Shown here piece by piece: positions 8,907 to 18,175 of a stretch of 64,000 nucleotides of DNA. Under the pieces are notes generated by a model, which saw only the letters and a list, made by a program, of their open reading frames with translations, was not told the origin of the DNA and ran no database searches. The position numbers and the translations under genes are program-made. Position 1 is the stretch's first letter; the number at the start of each line of letters is the position of its first letter. This DNA is from Brevibacillus_H ginsengisoli (GTDB taxonomy: Bacteria; Bacillota; Bacilli; Brevibacillales; Brevibacillaceae), in NCBI RefSeq assembly GCF_050113715.1, contig NZ_JBNJQR010000001.1, positions 496,001 through 560,000 of the forward strand, written 5' to 3'.

Positions 8907-9273
8907 ACCTGCGTGACATATTCACCCCAACCACTCCACCCATCGCGCTAATCACGAAAGCGGCGACTAAATAGAAGAGTGTGGCCATTTTTAGCGGAGT
9001 GTCAAATCCGAGGAACCCGATTAAGAGGACGAGTAAGAAGTAGGAGAGCCCAGTCAATCCGCCGTAATACCAGCCCTTGGATCCGCAACGTCGCCCAGTC
9101 ACCCAGCCTCCGACCAACAGACCAATACAATTAATCACGATCGTAAAGTAGGATAGAGAATTTTCTCGCAAATTGGTGAAGGAAAGCAGTAATGCCGTTA
9201 CCAATGCCCCAATCAGCACGAGCCCAAATGTAAACAGAAGTCCCGTGATAATCGAGGATGATGTTGTTCGCAT
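8905..9273 (-). CDS. TIGR04086-like four-helix membrane protein
   Basis: A 122-residue protein starting MRTTSSSIITGLLF, with four predicted membrane helices (about 8-28, 41-58, 70-88, 96-116) and glycines in the last one (AMGGVVGVNM). It resembles the TIGR04086 family of Bacillales found next to yajC; no function is known. The ATG at 9273 is chosen over a longer in-frame start because GGGAGGT lies 8-10 bases upstream of it. The stop codon coincides with the end of repeat copy B. Confidence 0.75.
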   Translation of the reverse strand: MRTTSSSIITGLLFTFGLVLIGALVTALLLSFTNLRENSLSYFTIVINCIGLLVGGWVTGRRCGSKGWYYGGLTGLSYFLLVLLIGFLGFDTPLKMATLFYLVAAFVISAMGGVVGVNMSRR

Positions 9274-9347
9274 GCCAATAGACCTCCCCCTGTGACAAAG
9301 TTTGTACCATTTATATGAACAGCTTGGACGCAATATTCATCTCTAAG

Positions 9348-9376
9348 TTGAACATCTAGGCGAATTTTCGTATGAT
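9348..9376 (+). promoter_or_regulatory. Sigma-A promoter of corA
   Basis: TTGAAC, 17-base spacer, TATGAT. Transcription would begin near 9383, which excludes the in-frame ATGs at 9372 and 9375 as corA starts. Confidence 0.7.
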
Positions 9377-9407
9377 GGATGAGGAAACAACAGAGGTGGT
9401 GAGCGAT

Positions 9408-10385
9408 ATGATTAAAACTTATTTTTATAATCATTCAGAACAGAAGATGTACCACGATGTCGATCTAGATACGAAGGACGACTGGCTGAGGTCACCGGAG
9501 GATTTATTGTGGATCGATCTGTATGACGTGGGAAATCACGAGCTCCAATATATCGCTCGAATTTTTGATTTTCACCCGCTGGCCATAGAAGATTGTTTGC
9601 ATGTAAGCCCTCGAGCCAAAGTGGACAATTACGAGGATTATTTTTTCTTTGTATTTCATGCCCTGCGTTATAACGAAGAAAGTGACAACGAGATTACAAC
9701 AGTTGAGCTGAATGTGTTTTTGGGGCCTAATTATATCGTAACCATTCATAAATCACCAATGAATACGATAGGTAGGATTGCCGCTCAGTGTCATCGTAGT
9801 AAGTCATTCATGAATCGTGGCCCAGACTACCTCTTATATGCGATTGTCGACGGAATTACCGACGAATACTTCCCGATTATGGACCGTATTAGCGTGCGTA
9901 TTGATGAACTGGAAGATGAGATTTACGAGCATCAGATGGAAGAAATTACTGAAGAGTTCCTGGCATTGAAGCGAACGATTATCTTGATCAGACGTGTAAT
10001 CATGCCGCAAAAACGTATCTTCGCCAATGTGAATGGACGCTTTTCATTTGATATCTCCGAGGATAATGTCCCCTTTTACGCCGATCTAACGGATCACTTG
10101 GAACGGATTTTCGATTCTGCTGAGACATTCCGAGATCTGGTGAATGGTGCACTCGATACGTACTACACCATCATCAGTGGTAAAACAACAGAGATCATGC
10201 GCGTCCTGACGATCATCTCCACGATTATTCTCCCGCTTACCTTTATCACAGGATTGTTTGGGATGAATACGTTCGCCTGGATGGGTGAGAAGGCGGAGCC
10301 GGTTATGTTTGTCATCGCGATGGGATCCATGGTGCTTTTGACGGTCTTGATGCTGTATATTTTCAAAAAGCGGAAGTGGCTATAG
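9408..10385 (+). CDS. corA: CorA family Mg2+/Co2+ channel
   Basis: CorA forms a pentameric inner-membrane channel for Mg2+ uptake. The 325-residue protein has the long cytoplasmic alpha/beta funnel, then two C-terminal membrane helices. The first ends in the signature GMN (LITGLFGMNTFAW, about residues 281-293), followed by the acidic periplasmic loop (GEKAEP), and the chain ends in a basic KKRKWL tail. The ATG at 9408 is preferred because GAGGTGG lies 8 bases upstream and a good promoter ends just before it. Confidence 0.93.
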   Translation: MIKTYFYNHSEQKMYHDVDLDTKDDWLRSPEDLLWIDLYDVGNHELQYIARIFDFHPLAIEDCLHVSPRAKVDNYEDYFFFVFHALRYNEESDNEITTVELNVFLGPNYIVTIHKSPMNTIGRIAAQCHRSKSFMNRGPDYLLYAIVDGITDEYFPIMDRISVRIDELEDEIYEHQMEEITEEFLALKRTIILIRRVIMPQKRIFANVNGRFSFDISEDNVPFYADLTDHLERIFDSAETFRDLVNGALDTYYTIISGKTTEIMRVLTIISTIILPLTFITGLFGMNTFAWMGEKAEPVMFVIAMGSMVLLTVLMLYIFKKRKWL

Positions 10386-10484
10386 GATAGCTTGAAGCAG
10401 ATATGTGAAATTTGGGACGCATAGAGTCATCTTGGTGTGTGGAGAATAGTAACTGATTCTCTTCATAGGGAGGCTCGGTCTAAA

Positions 10485-11138
10485 GTGGAACTTTCAACCA
10501 TTTTGATGCGTACCCTTTTCACATATTTTTTTATTCTCATTTTGCACCGGTTGATGGGGAAGCGAGAGCTGGGCAAGATGTCGGTCTTTGATGTGGTCAT
10601 CTCGATTATGCTTGCCGAGATGGCGGTTCTTGTGATAGTAGACGTGAACCGGCCGGCGATTCTCTTTTATTTGCCCATGATGCTCATTGCAGGCTTGGAA
10701 ATCGTCATGGCGTTCTTGTCCTTGAAAAGCAAAAAAATCCGGGATTGGATCGACGGCCAGCCAGAAATGATTATGGAGAACGGTGAAATCCGGGATGAAG
10801 CCATGAGGCGAAACCGACTGAGTATGGACGATTTGTTACTTAAGTTAAGACAAAAAGATGTCAAAAGTCTAGCCGATGTAGAGTTCGCCATTCTGGAAAC
10901 GAACGGAGAACTGAGCGTGTTCCCCAAAGAACAGAAGCTGACTACAGGCTTGAGCGTTCCTTTGATTATCGACGGCGAAATTCGTGAGGAAGCCCTGCAA
11001 CGGATTGGTCAAAATAAATTCTGGCTGAAAAAAGAAATCCGCAAATACGGAGTCAAAAGCGCCAAGGAAGTAAGCTTTTGCAGCATTGACAGCAGAGGAA
11101 TAATGTTTATCGACAAAAAAGATCCTTCCAGACGCTAA
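10485..11138 (+). CDS. DUF421 (YetF/YrbG-type) membrane protein
   Basis: About 217 residues: three N-terminal membrane helices (including LFTYFFILILHRLMGKRELGKMSVFDVVISIML) and a soluble C-terminal domain of two beta/alpha units (residues about 85-210, GQPEMIMENGEI.. and IDGEIREEALQRIG..), the standard DUF421 architecture. Members are found in spore-formers, some linked to the spore inner membrane; the molecular role is unsettled. GTG at 10485 is chosen for the GGGAGG 11 bases upstream; an in-frame GTG exists at 10437 without such a site. Its stop codon directly abuts the stop of convergent spoVB. Confidence 0.85.
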   Translation: MELSTILMRTLFTYFFILILHRLMGKRELGKMSVFDVVISIMLAEMAVLVIVDVNRPAILFYLPMMLIAGLEIVMAFLSLKSKKIRDWIDGQPEMIMENGEIRDEAMRRNRLSMDDLLLKLRQKDVKSLADVEFAILETNGELSVFPKEQKLTTGLSVPLIIDGEIREEALQRIGQNKFWLKKEIRKYGVKSAKEVSFCSIDSRGIMFIDKKDPSRR

Positions 11139-12719
11139 TTAACGGCGTGGGAAGAAAAGGGCAAGCTGTTCCCCGATCCATGGGATTCGCTGAACATCCT
11201 GTCGGCCGAGGACACGCAGGGCAATCAAAAGGACAGTGTACAGCAGGCTGCTCGATAGAGAACTAATCAGAACCATCCGGCCAATACTGAGATGGTCCAA
11301 CCAGTGTTGTGCCATGTAAGAGGCTGCATAACCCATGACAAGCATGGAGAATCCGATCTTGACGAAATCCATGACTTCGATTGAAAATCCGATTCCTTTC
11401 ATCAAGCTGGCAAAATGAAGCAGGGTTACCAGAGTGATCCCTAGGTTTAAAGCGATTATTGCACCATGAATTCCGAACGCGGATTGTGACGTCAAAAGAA
11501 ACATGGTTGAGGTTTTGACGATGGCTCCGATTAATGTATTGCGGAAAACGACATTGGCTCGATCTAAACCCTGCAGTGCGGAAGCCAGAGGAGCCTGGAA
11601 GAACAGGAAGATGGAGAAGGGGGCCAGCTCTCTAAGAAGGCTCCCTACCTCAGGGCTATTGTACATCAAGCCGCACAGGGGCTTGGCAAAAATATAAAGC
11701 AGCACGGTGCAAGGAGCGCCAATGACCAAGGTAATTCGCATCGCTTGATAAATTCGTCGATGAACCAAACGGCTATTTTTTTGGAAAGCCGCTTCCGCCA
11801 CGGCAGGAACAAGCGAAACCGATAGGGAATAGGTTAAAAATGTCGGAAATAACAGCAATGGGACGGCCATCCCGGCGAATTGTCCGTACAAGGAGGTGGC
11901 CTCAGTGATTTGAAATCCAGCAATTACCAGAGAAATTGGGACAATCATTGGTTCTAATACATAAGCGATGGAGCCTACTAATCGGCTCAGAGTAACTGGG
12001 AACGAGACATTCAACAAAATACGTAAATTTTCTCGATTTTGTTTGAGGGATGCGAACAAAGGAAGTTTGATGTATTGTGACGCGACCCTCTGCGTTGAGC
12101 GCCGATATTGCCAGACAATATAAAGAAGTCCACCTAATTCGCCGATGACGATACTGGCTGCTGCTCCGGCTGTGGCATATTCCACACCTTTGTCAAGAAA
12201 GCTGACCGTCATCACCATGACCAGTCCGATTCTTAATACTTGCTCAATGAACTGGGAAGCCGCCGTTGGAATCATATTGTGTTTACCTTGGAAGTAGCCG
12301 CGTAGCACAGCGGAGATACTAGCGAGCGGGATGACAGGGATTGCGGCCATGAGCACAAGATAGGCGCGATCGTCAGCAAACATCCAGTCGACAAGCTGAT
12401 GGGCGCCTGCGAACAAGATGAGGCTGACAAATAGACTAAAGAGAGTCACGATTCCCAAGGATAAAACCAAAAAGCGCTTAGTCTGTCGGCTGTCTTGACT
12501 AGCTTCTGTTTCGGCAACCTGTTTAGCTATGGCGACCGGCAACCCAAATGTCGTCAGGGTAATAAGAAAATACAGAATAGGGACAACCATTTGATAAAGT
12601 CCCATGCCCTCCGCACCGATAATTCGTGAAAGTACGATCCGATGGGCAAACCCCAAGATCTTGGTTACAGCACCAGCTGCGATTAAGATGACGGTTCCGT
12701 ATAAAAAAGATTGTCTCAT
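11139..12719 (-). CDS. spoVB: Stage V sporulation protein B-type flippase (MOP/MATE superfamily)
   Basis: Fourteen-helix lipid-linked oligosaccharide flippase of the polysaccharide-biosynthesis/MviN branch. In B. subtilis SpoVB is needed for spore cortex peptidoglycan. The 526-residue length and start (MRQSFLYGTVILIAAGAVTK..) with the IGAEGMGLYQMVVPI segment fit SpoVB well, and spoVB is adjacent to yajC/secDF in B. subtilis too. ATG at 12719 with AAAGGG upstream. No terminator fits between it and the DUF421 gene, since the two stop codons touch. Confidence 0.9.
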   Translation of the reverse strand: MRQSFLYGTVILIAAGAVTKILGFAHRIVLSRIIGAEGMGLYQMVVPILYFLITLTTFGLPVAIAKQVAETEASQDSRQTKRFLVLSLGIVTLFSLFVSLILFAGAHQLVDWMFADDRAYLVLMAAIPVIPLASISAVLRGYFQGKHNMIPTAASQFIEQVLRIGLVMVMTVSFLDKGVEYATAGAAASIVIGELGGLLYIVWQYRRSTQRVASQYIKLPLFASLKQNRENLRILLNVSFPVTLSRLVGSIAYVLEPMIVPISLVIAGFQITEATSLYGQFAGMAVPLLLFPTFLTYSLSVSLVPAVAEAAFQKNSRLVHRRIYQAMRITLVIGAPCTVLLYIFAKPLCGLMYNSPEVGSLLRELAPFSIFLFFQAPLASALQGLDRANVVFRNTLIGAIVKTSTMFLLTSQSAFGIHGAIIALNLGITLVTLLHFASLMKGIGFSIEVMDFVKIGFSMLVMGYAASYMAQHWLDHLSIGRMVLISSLSSSLLYTVLLIALRVLGRQDVQRIPWIGEQLALFFPRR

Positions 12720-12807
12720 CGTTCGACCCTTTCTTCCTAAAATTTGTTTGGACGAGGGGAGGATGGAGTGGCAAATATAGAAATAATTGCTGATAGCAAT
12801 ATGTAAA

Positions 12808-12862
12808 GCAAACTCCTATGCTTAAATGTATGGACGTGCCGGAGTTTGCATGACTTTTTTTC
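12808..12862 (+). terminator. Terminator-like hairpin in the comN leader
   Basis: Nine-base perfect arms GCAAACTCC 12808-12816 / GGAGTTTGC 12841-12849, followed by ATGAC and a run of seven T, immediately before the comN ribosome binding site. No plus-strand gene precedes it, so it may act as a leader element. Confidence 0.5.
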
Positions 12863-12876
12863 AGAGGTGAGCGCAG

Positions 12877-13131
12877 ATGACAGCGGGGGAAGCGTTTAAT
12901 AAAGAATCAGTATTTCTGGAGGTTGAGGAGCTTTGCCAGAGCAAGGCCGAGGAATTCGTCCTGCTCGGTTATGACAACATTTCAGCAAATGATATCTGGG
13001 AATGTGTCTCGCAATCGTATAAGGAGTTACCGCGAAAACACCAACTGGTCAATGACATTTTATCGTTAAAACCCAACAAATACATGAATTACTTGATGAT
13101 TAACATGTATAAGAATTCCGGGCGGATTTGA
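12877..13131 (+). CDS. comN: ComN-like post-transcriptional regulator
   Basis: The 84-residue protein matches the ComN (YrzD) family: ..LCQSKAEEFVLLGYDNISANDIWECV..LPRKHQLVNDILSLKPNKYMNYLMINMY. In B. subtilis ComN acts on the comE mRNA 5' region and affects competence and polar localisation; it is encoded beside spoVB and secDF, as here. GAGGTGA precedes the ATG. The secD promoter begins at its stop codon. Confidence 0.85.
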   Translation: MTAGEAFNKESVFLEVEELCQSKAEEFVLLGYDNISANDIWECVSQSYKELPRKHQLVNDILSLKPNKYMNYLMINMYKNSGRI

Positions 13132-13157
13132 CATGCATTTTTTGACTTCGCTATAAT
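13128..13157 (+). promoter_or_regulatory. Consensus sigma-A promoter of secD-secF
   Basis: TTGACA, 18-base spacer, TATAAT. The -35 box overlaps the comN stop codon. Confidence 0.75.
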
Positions 13158-13228
13158 TGGAATATTGGGCTACAAAGATTGGGCTTCTGATAAAGGGTGG
13201 CCATTAGGGAAAGGAGCTTTCGAGTAGA

Positions 13229-14464
13229 ATGATAAAGTGGAGTAGGTTTATGCTCTTCCTGCTCGTAATCGCCGTTTTGGGCGGCTTAATGTTTACGACA
13301 ACAGGACAAGTCTCAAAAAACATCGTACTTGGATTAGACTTACGAGGCGGTTTCGAAATTTTGTACAAGGTTGAACCGCTGGAACCAGGACAAAAAGTAA
13401 CAACAGATCTTCTCAAGGCTACAGCCAAAATGGTTGAGAAACGCGTAAACATCGGTGGGGTATCCGAACCTGAAATCTCAATTGAGAACCCTGACCGTAT
13501 TCGTGTGCGTCTGGCTGGTGTAACCAATCAAGAGAAACTTCGTGATTTAATTGGTAAGCCTGCCGTACTTACTTTCCGTGACGAGAGCGGCAAGGTAGTT
13601 CTCCGCGGAAGCGATCTTGCTCCAGGTGGGGCTGGTGTAGGTTATGATAACCTGCAACGTCCGTTGGTTACCTTGAAGTTTGCTAATGCAGACGCTTTTG
13701 AAAAGGTAACTAGAGCTAATCTTCATAAACGTGTCGCCATTTATTTGGATAATAATATGTTGACCAATCCAGAAATCCAAGCCGTTATTTCTGGCGGAAG
13801 TGCCCAAATTACAGGGAATTACACGGTTGAATCCGCCCAAGAATTAGCGGATATCCTGAATTCTGGTGCCTTGCCAGCCAAGTTGGTTGAGATGCAGGCA
13901 ACAGCTGTAGGGGCAAGCCTTGGGGATATGGCGTTGCATCAAACGATTTTTGCCGGTTATATTGGTGGAGCGGCCATCTTTATCTTTATGCTGCTTGTTT
14001 ACCGCATGCCAGGTATGATTGCGAATATTACCTTGGCGGCGTTTACGTATTTCTGTTTGGTCATTTTAGACTGGATGAACGCGACATTGACACTTCCGGG
14101 TATTGCCGGTTTCATTCTGGCTGTCGGGATGGCGGTTGACGCGAACATTATTACGTATGAGCGCATTCAAGAAGAGATTCGCAGCGGAAAAACTATTCTG
14201 TCTGCTTTCCGTATGGGACAGCGTCGTTCGTTTATTACGATTATCGACTCTCATGTCACTACCTTGATTGCCTGCGCTGTTTTGTTCTATTTTGGTACAA
14301 GCTCTATTCAAGGTTTTGCGATCATTCTTACGATGACATTGATCGTGAGTTTGATTACCAACGTCTTCGGCTCCCGCTTATTGCTCTGGATGCTTCTTAA
14401 TGCCAACATGTTTAAGAAACCGAAATGGTTCGGCGTAAAGGAGAGTGATATTGGTGAGCTCTAA
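13229..14464 (+). CDS. secD: Protein translocase subunit SecD
   Basis: RND-superfamily motor subunit that uses the proton gradient to pull preproteins out of SecYEG. The 411 residues begin with one membrane helix, followed by the external P1 domain starting with the conserved LGLDLRGGFEILY. Five further helices follow, containing VGMAVDANIITYERIQEEIR, which holds the conserved acidic residue of helix 4. SecD and SecF are separate genes here, while B. subtilis has a fused SecDF. The end overlaps the secF start region. Confidence 0.96.
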   Translation: MIKWSRFMLFLLVIAVLGGLMFTTTGQVSKNIVLGLDLRGGFEILYKVEPLEPGQKVTTDLLKATAKMVEKRVNIGGVSEPEISIENPDRIRVRLAGVTNQEKLRDLIGKPAVLTFRDESGKVVLRGSDLAPGGAGVGYDNLQRPLVTLKFANADAFEKVTRANLHKRVAIYLDNNMLTNPEIQAVISGGSAQITGNYTVESAQELADILNSGALPAKLVEMQATAVGASLGDMALHQTIFAGYIGGAAIFIFMLLVYRMPGMIANITLAAFTYFCLVILDWMNATLTLPGIAGFILAVGMAVDANIITYERIQEEIRSGKTILSAFRMGQRRSFITIIDSHVTTLIACAVLFYFGTSSIQGFAIILTMTLIVSLITNVFGSRLLLWMLLNANMFKKPKWFGVKESDIGEL

Positions 14465-15404
14465 AAAGATCAACAACCAACACGATAATGTCATCAAGTT
14501 TGATATCGTTAAGAACCGTCGGAAATTATATGTCCTGTCGACTATCATTCTGGTTTTAGGTTTGCTTCATACCCTGATTTTTGGGATGAATTTAGGTGTT
14601 GACTTCAAGTCTGGTACCCGTCTGGATGTATTTATCGGGAAAGAATTTAACACTCAAGACGTTGATGCGATTATCAAGCAACAGGTTCCAGATGTTGTGT
14701 TTAAGCCAATCTCCAAATTGGGGACTAACCATGACACGGCAACAACCACGTTTGATCAACCAGTAGATGGGCCACGTCTGGCAAAAATTGAAGACGCCAT
14801 GAAAGCAAAATACGGGCCTCAGGTAAACAAGCAAGAATCGACTGTATCACCAGTTATTGCAGAAGAGCTCGTAGAAAAAGCGGCGATTGCCGTTCTGTTG
14901 GCTGCTATTGGGATTATCATTTATATCGCGATTCGCTTCCAATTTTATTTCGGGATTGCCTGTGTGGTTGCGCTTCTGCATGACGTTTTGATCCCGATTG
15001 CCATGTTCTCCATTTTCAACATCGAGGTAGACTTGACGTTTATTGCGGCGATCTTAACAATTGTCGGTTACTCCATTAACGATACCGTCGTTATTTTTGA
15101 CCGTATTCGTGAGAACTTAAGGCTGATGAAAGTGCGCAATGTGGAAGAGCTTGAGCATATGGTCAATGTCAGCTTGTGGCAAACCATGCGCCGTTCGATC
15201 TTTACCGTTGCTACCGTATTCTTCTGTGCCCTAGCTGTAGCTGTTTTGGGTGGAGAAGGGATTCGTAACTTCTCAATCTGCTTGCTGTTTGGATTAGTGA
15301 GTGGTACGTATTCCTCCATCTTTATTGCGGCGCAAGTTTGGGTAACGCTGAAAAAGCGGGAAATGTTTAAAAAACGCATGGCACCAAGCCCGAACGAAGC
15401 TTAA
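14454..15404 (+). CDS. secF: Protein translocase subunit SecF
   Basis: Partner of SecD in the export motor. About 316 residues with the N-terminal helix, the LGVDFKSGTRLDV motif of the external domain, and the helix-4 signature TIVGYSINDTVVIFDRIREN. The start is ambiguous: AAAGGAG ends at 14443, placing GTG 14454 or TTG 14451 at good spacing, while the longest frame opens at 14445, too close to it. The gene overlaps the end of secD by about 11 bases, indicating coupling. Confidence 0.95.
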   Translation: MSSKKINNQHDNVIKFDIVKNRRKLYVLSTIILVLGLLHTLIFGMNLGVDFKSGTRLDVFIGKEFNTQDVDAIIKQQVPDVVFKPISKLGTNHDTATTTFDQPVDGPRLAKIEDAMKAKYGPQVNKQESTVSPVIAEELVEKAAIAVLLAAIGIIIYIAIRFQFYFGIACVVALLHDVLIPIAMFSIFNIEVDLTFIAAILTIVGYSINDTVVIFDRIRENLRLMKVRNVEELEHMVNVSLWQTMRRSIFTVATVFFCALAVAVLGGEGIRNFSICLLFGLVSGTYSSIFIAAQVWVTLKKREMFKKRMAPSPNEA

Positions 15405-15435
15405 TAATCAACGAAGCCAAGAAGCTCAGATACTG

Positions 15436-15465
15436 AAGCCGCGGTTATATTCCGCGGCTTTCTTT
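15436..15465 (+). terminator. Terminator of secD-secF
   Basis: Perfect nine-base GC-rich stem 15436-15444 / 15452-15460 followed by TTCTTT. Confidence 0.8.
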
Positions 15466-15473
15466 ATCAAGTT

Positions 15474-15738
15474 GGAATGTTTAATTACTTTACATAGTTA
15501 AAGTGATTAAACATTCCTTCCATTTGTGTAAGGCCATCAAGAAAAGATTTCGTCTGCTCGACGCTCATTTTAAGCGAAACCAAGCAGAGTGAACGAAGGT
15601 AGGAACAGAGTCGGCATTCTTTACATCAGACTGAGAACCTAAGTGATTTTCTTGTCGACTCCCTTCCGTAGTAAACGGAGCGGACAGTAAATGCTACACG
15701 CGAGCTTAAACAGAGCATAGAGGGACGAAGTCTTTTCT
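15474..15738. repeat. Composite intergenic repeat, copy C (longest)
   Basis: A hairpin with near-perfect 20-base arms (15474-15493 / 15498-15517, GGAATGTTTAATTACTTTAC) is followed by CATTTGTGTAAGGCCATCA. A 199-bp unit follows, bounded by AGAAAAGATTTCGTCTG (from 15540) and GGACGAAGTCTTTTCT (to 15738). It fills nearly all of the secF-recJ gap; no gene is seen in it. Confidence 0.75.
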
Positions 15739-15795
15739 CAGTCTTGGCTGCACCCAAGTTTTCGAATATAATAAATGGGGATTGGAGGATGCTGA

Positions 15796-18162
15796 ATGCT
15801 CAAGCCTAAATCACGTTGGCAATTAGCTGAATATGAAGAAGCAAGAAGTGACCAGATTGCTCGTGAATGTGGCATTTCCCCTCTGCTCGCCAAGCTGTTA
15901 GTCATTCGAGGTATTGATACGGTGGAACGTGCCAATGCCTTTTTGAACGTGAGTACGGACCAGTTTCATGATCCATATTTACTTGATGGAATGGAGCGGG
16001 CAGTCAATAGAATTCGACTCGCGCTGGAACAAAAAGAACCGATTTGCTTGTACGGGGATTACGACGCGGATGGGGTAAGCTCTACAACACTGATGGTACA
16101 CGTTATGCGTCAAATGGGAGCGACCTTTGACTACTATATACCGAATCGCTTTACAGAAGGCTATGGATTAAATCAGGAAGCGATCGCCCAGCTGCATGAA
16201 AGAGGTTTTGGCTTAATCATTACAGTGGATACCGGAATCAGCGCAGTTGAGCAAGTGGCCTATGCGAACGAGCTGGGTCTTGATGTCATTGTCACCGATC
16301 ATCATGAACCGCCAGCCATTCTTCCGGATGCTTACGCAGTGATCAATCCGAAGAAACCGGGTTGTACATATCCGTTTGATATGCTCGCTGGTGTAGGGGT
16401 CGCCTTCAAATTGGCCCATGCCCTGCTCGGCGAATTGCCCATGCATCTTGTTGATTTAGCAGCTATTGGGACCATCGCTGATTTGGTGCCGCTTGTTGAT
16501 GAGAACCGATTACTGGCTACGTATGGATTGAAACGGTTAAATCATACGAATAACATCGGTCTCAAATCGCTCATCCGAATCTGTGGTCTCGACGATAAAG
16601 ATTTGACGGCGGGTCACGTCGGATTTGCTCTTGGCCCGAGAATTAATGCGGGTGGACGTCTAGAAACAGCAGAAGCGGCGGTTAAACTGTTGATTGAGAG
16701 CGATCCCGCACAAGCGGATCAGTTGGCAGAGACATTGGATCAATTGAATCGTGAGCGTCAAGAGCTAGTGCAAACCATTGCCGAAGAAGCCGAAGAAATG
16801 GTCCGAAACTTATACCCTCCAGATCAGCATCACGTATTGGTGCTCGCCAAAGAAAATTGGAATCCTGGAGTGGTTGGAATCGTCGCTTCACGCATGGTGG
16901 AGAAATTCTATCGTCCGACCATCGTTTTGTGTATTGATCCTGTAAAAGGAACAGCCAAAGGCTCAGCTAGAAGCGTGGCTGGCTTCGACCTGTACGAAGC
17001 ATTGACGACATGTAACGAGCTGCTTCCTCATTACGGCGGTCACACGATGGCGGCAGGAATGACGATGCCGATCGAGAATCTTGAACTCTTCAGAATGCAG
17101 ATGAATCAGTTTGCTAAGCAAGTATTAACGGATGAAGATTTGATCCCATTGGCGCGGGTAGACATCTCCATGCCGATTGAAGAAGTTAGTCTGAAAACGA
17201 TCGAAGCTTTTGAACAACTTGCGCCATTTGGGATGGGCAATCCTACGCCGATTGTGCAGCTGGAGAATGTAGAGTTGACCGGATTGCGTAAAATAGGCAG
17301 AGATGATTCTCATATCAAATGTTCGCTTACAGCGAATGGATATAGTGTCGATTCCATCGGTTTTTCACTCGCTGCGATTAGTGAACATATTACTTCTTCG
17401 GCGAAGGCACATATTATTGGGGAACTGTCTATAAATGAATGGAACGGAAACAGGAAGCCTCAAATCGTATTGAAAGATATAGCGGTCAACCACCGACAGC
17501 TGTTTGATTGGCGTGGATTACGAGATAAGGAATCGAGATGGCGAGAGTTGGCTAATCAGGTGGGCACATACACATTGGTGTTCACGGATGAAACTTTTGC
17601 TCAATTAAGCGAATACCGGAATCAATCAGAATCCCTCAATTTGATTGATGCCACGGATCTTGTAAGGCTTCGTCACTCCTTACCCGATCTTGTAAACTGC
17701 CAGACGCTGATTATGTTTGATTTACCAAAGAAAAAAGAAGCGTTGCAATGGGTCATTCAAGCGTCTGAACGAATCCAAAGAATCTATGTCATGTTTGGCG
17801 ACCCCAACCTGACATTGGATAAAATTGAGTTTCCACACCGTGATCAATTCAAGCGGCTTTATCAAGTATTTCATCAGTACCCACACATTCAAATTTCTTC
17901 GCTCGATGCCCTTGCGAAGAAATTGGCGTGGAAACGGACGAAGTTAGATTTGATGCTGGCGGTGTTTGTGGAATTGGGGTTCATCCTAGCGGAAGCAGAT
18001 CACTACAAGCTAGACCCGATCCCCAAAAAAGTCCCGCTCGAACATTCACAACTCTACTCGAATTGGAAGGAAGAGGCGGAACTTGCTACCGATTTGCTTC
18101 TTTCCTCGCAAGAACAATTACACCACTACTTGAATCAATGGATGGTTGATACCGTCCTCTAG
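15796..18162 (+). CDS. recJ: Single-stranded-DNA-specific 5'-3' exonuclease RecJ
   Basis: RecJ degrades 5' single strands in recombination and mismatch repair. The 788-residue protein has the DHH phosphoesterase motifs YGDYDADGVSS (85-95) and VTDHH (166-170), the DHHA1 motif GGHTMAAGM, and an OB-fold region. A Bacillales-type C-terminal extension (about 560-788) is present. ATG follows GGAGG by 7 bases. The apt ribosome binding site overlaps its stop. Confidence 0.95.
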   Translation: MLKPKSRWQLAEYEEARSDQIARECGISPLLAKLLVIRGIDTVERANAFLNVSTDQFHDPYLLDGMERAVNRIRLALEQKEPICLYGDYDADGVSSTTLMVHVMRQMGATFDYYIPNRFTEGYGLNQEAIAQLHERGFGLIITVDTGISAVEQVAYANELGLDVIVTDHHEPPAILPDAYAVINPKKPGCTYPFDMLAGVGVAFKLAHALLGELPMHLVDLAAIGTIADLVPLVDENRLLATYGLKRLNHTNNIGLKSLIRICGLDDKDLTAGHVGFALGPRINAGGRLETAEAAVKLLIESDPAQADQLAETLDQLNRERQELVQTIAEEAEEMVRNLYPPDQHHVLVLAKENWNPGVVGIVASRMVEKFYRPTIVLCIDPVKGTAKGSARSVAGFDLYEALTTCNELLPHYGGHTMAAGMTMPIENLELFRMQMNQFAKQVLTDEDLIPLARVDISMPIEEVSLKTIEAFEQLAPFGMGNPTPIVQLENVELTGLRKIGRDDSHIKCSLTANGYSVDSIGFSLAAISEHITSSAKAHIIGELSINEWNGNRKPQIVLKDIAVNHRQLFDWRGLRDKESRWRELANQVGTYTLVFTDETFAQLSEYRNQSESLNLIDATDLVRLRHSLPDLVNCQTLIMFDLPKKKEALQWVIQASERIQRIYVMFGDPNLTLDKIEFPHRDQFKRLYQVFHQYPHIQISSLDALAKKLAWKRTKLDLMLAVFVELGFILAEADHYKLDPIPKKVPLEHSQLYSNWKEEAELATDLLLSSQEQLHHYLNQWMVDTVL

Positions 18163-18175
18163 GAGGATTTTTACA

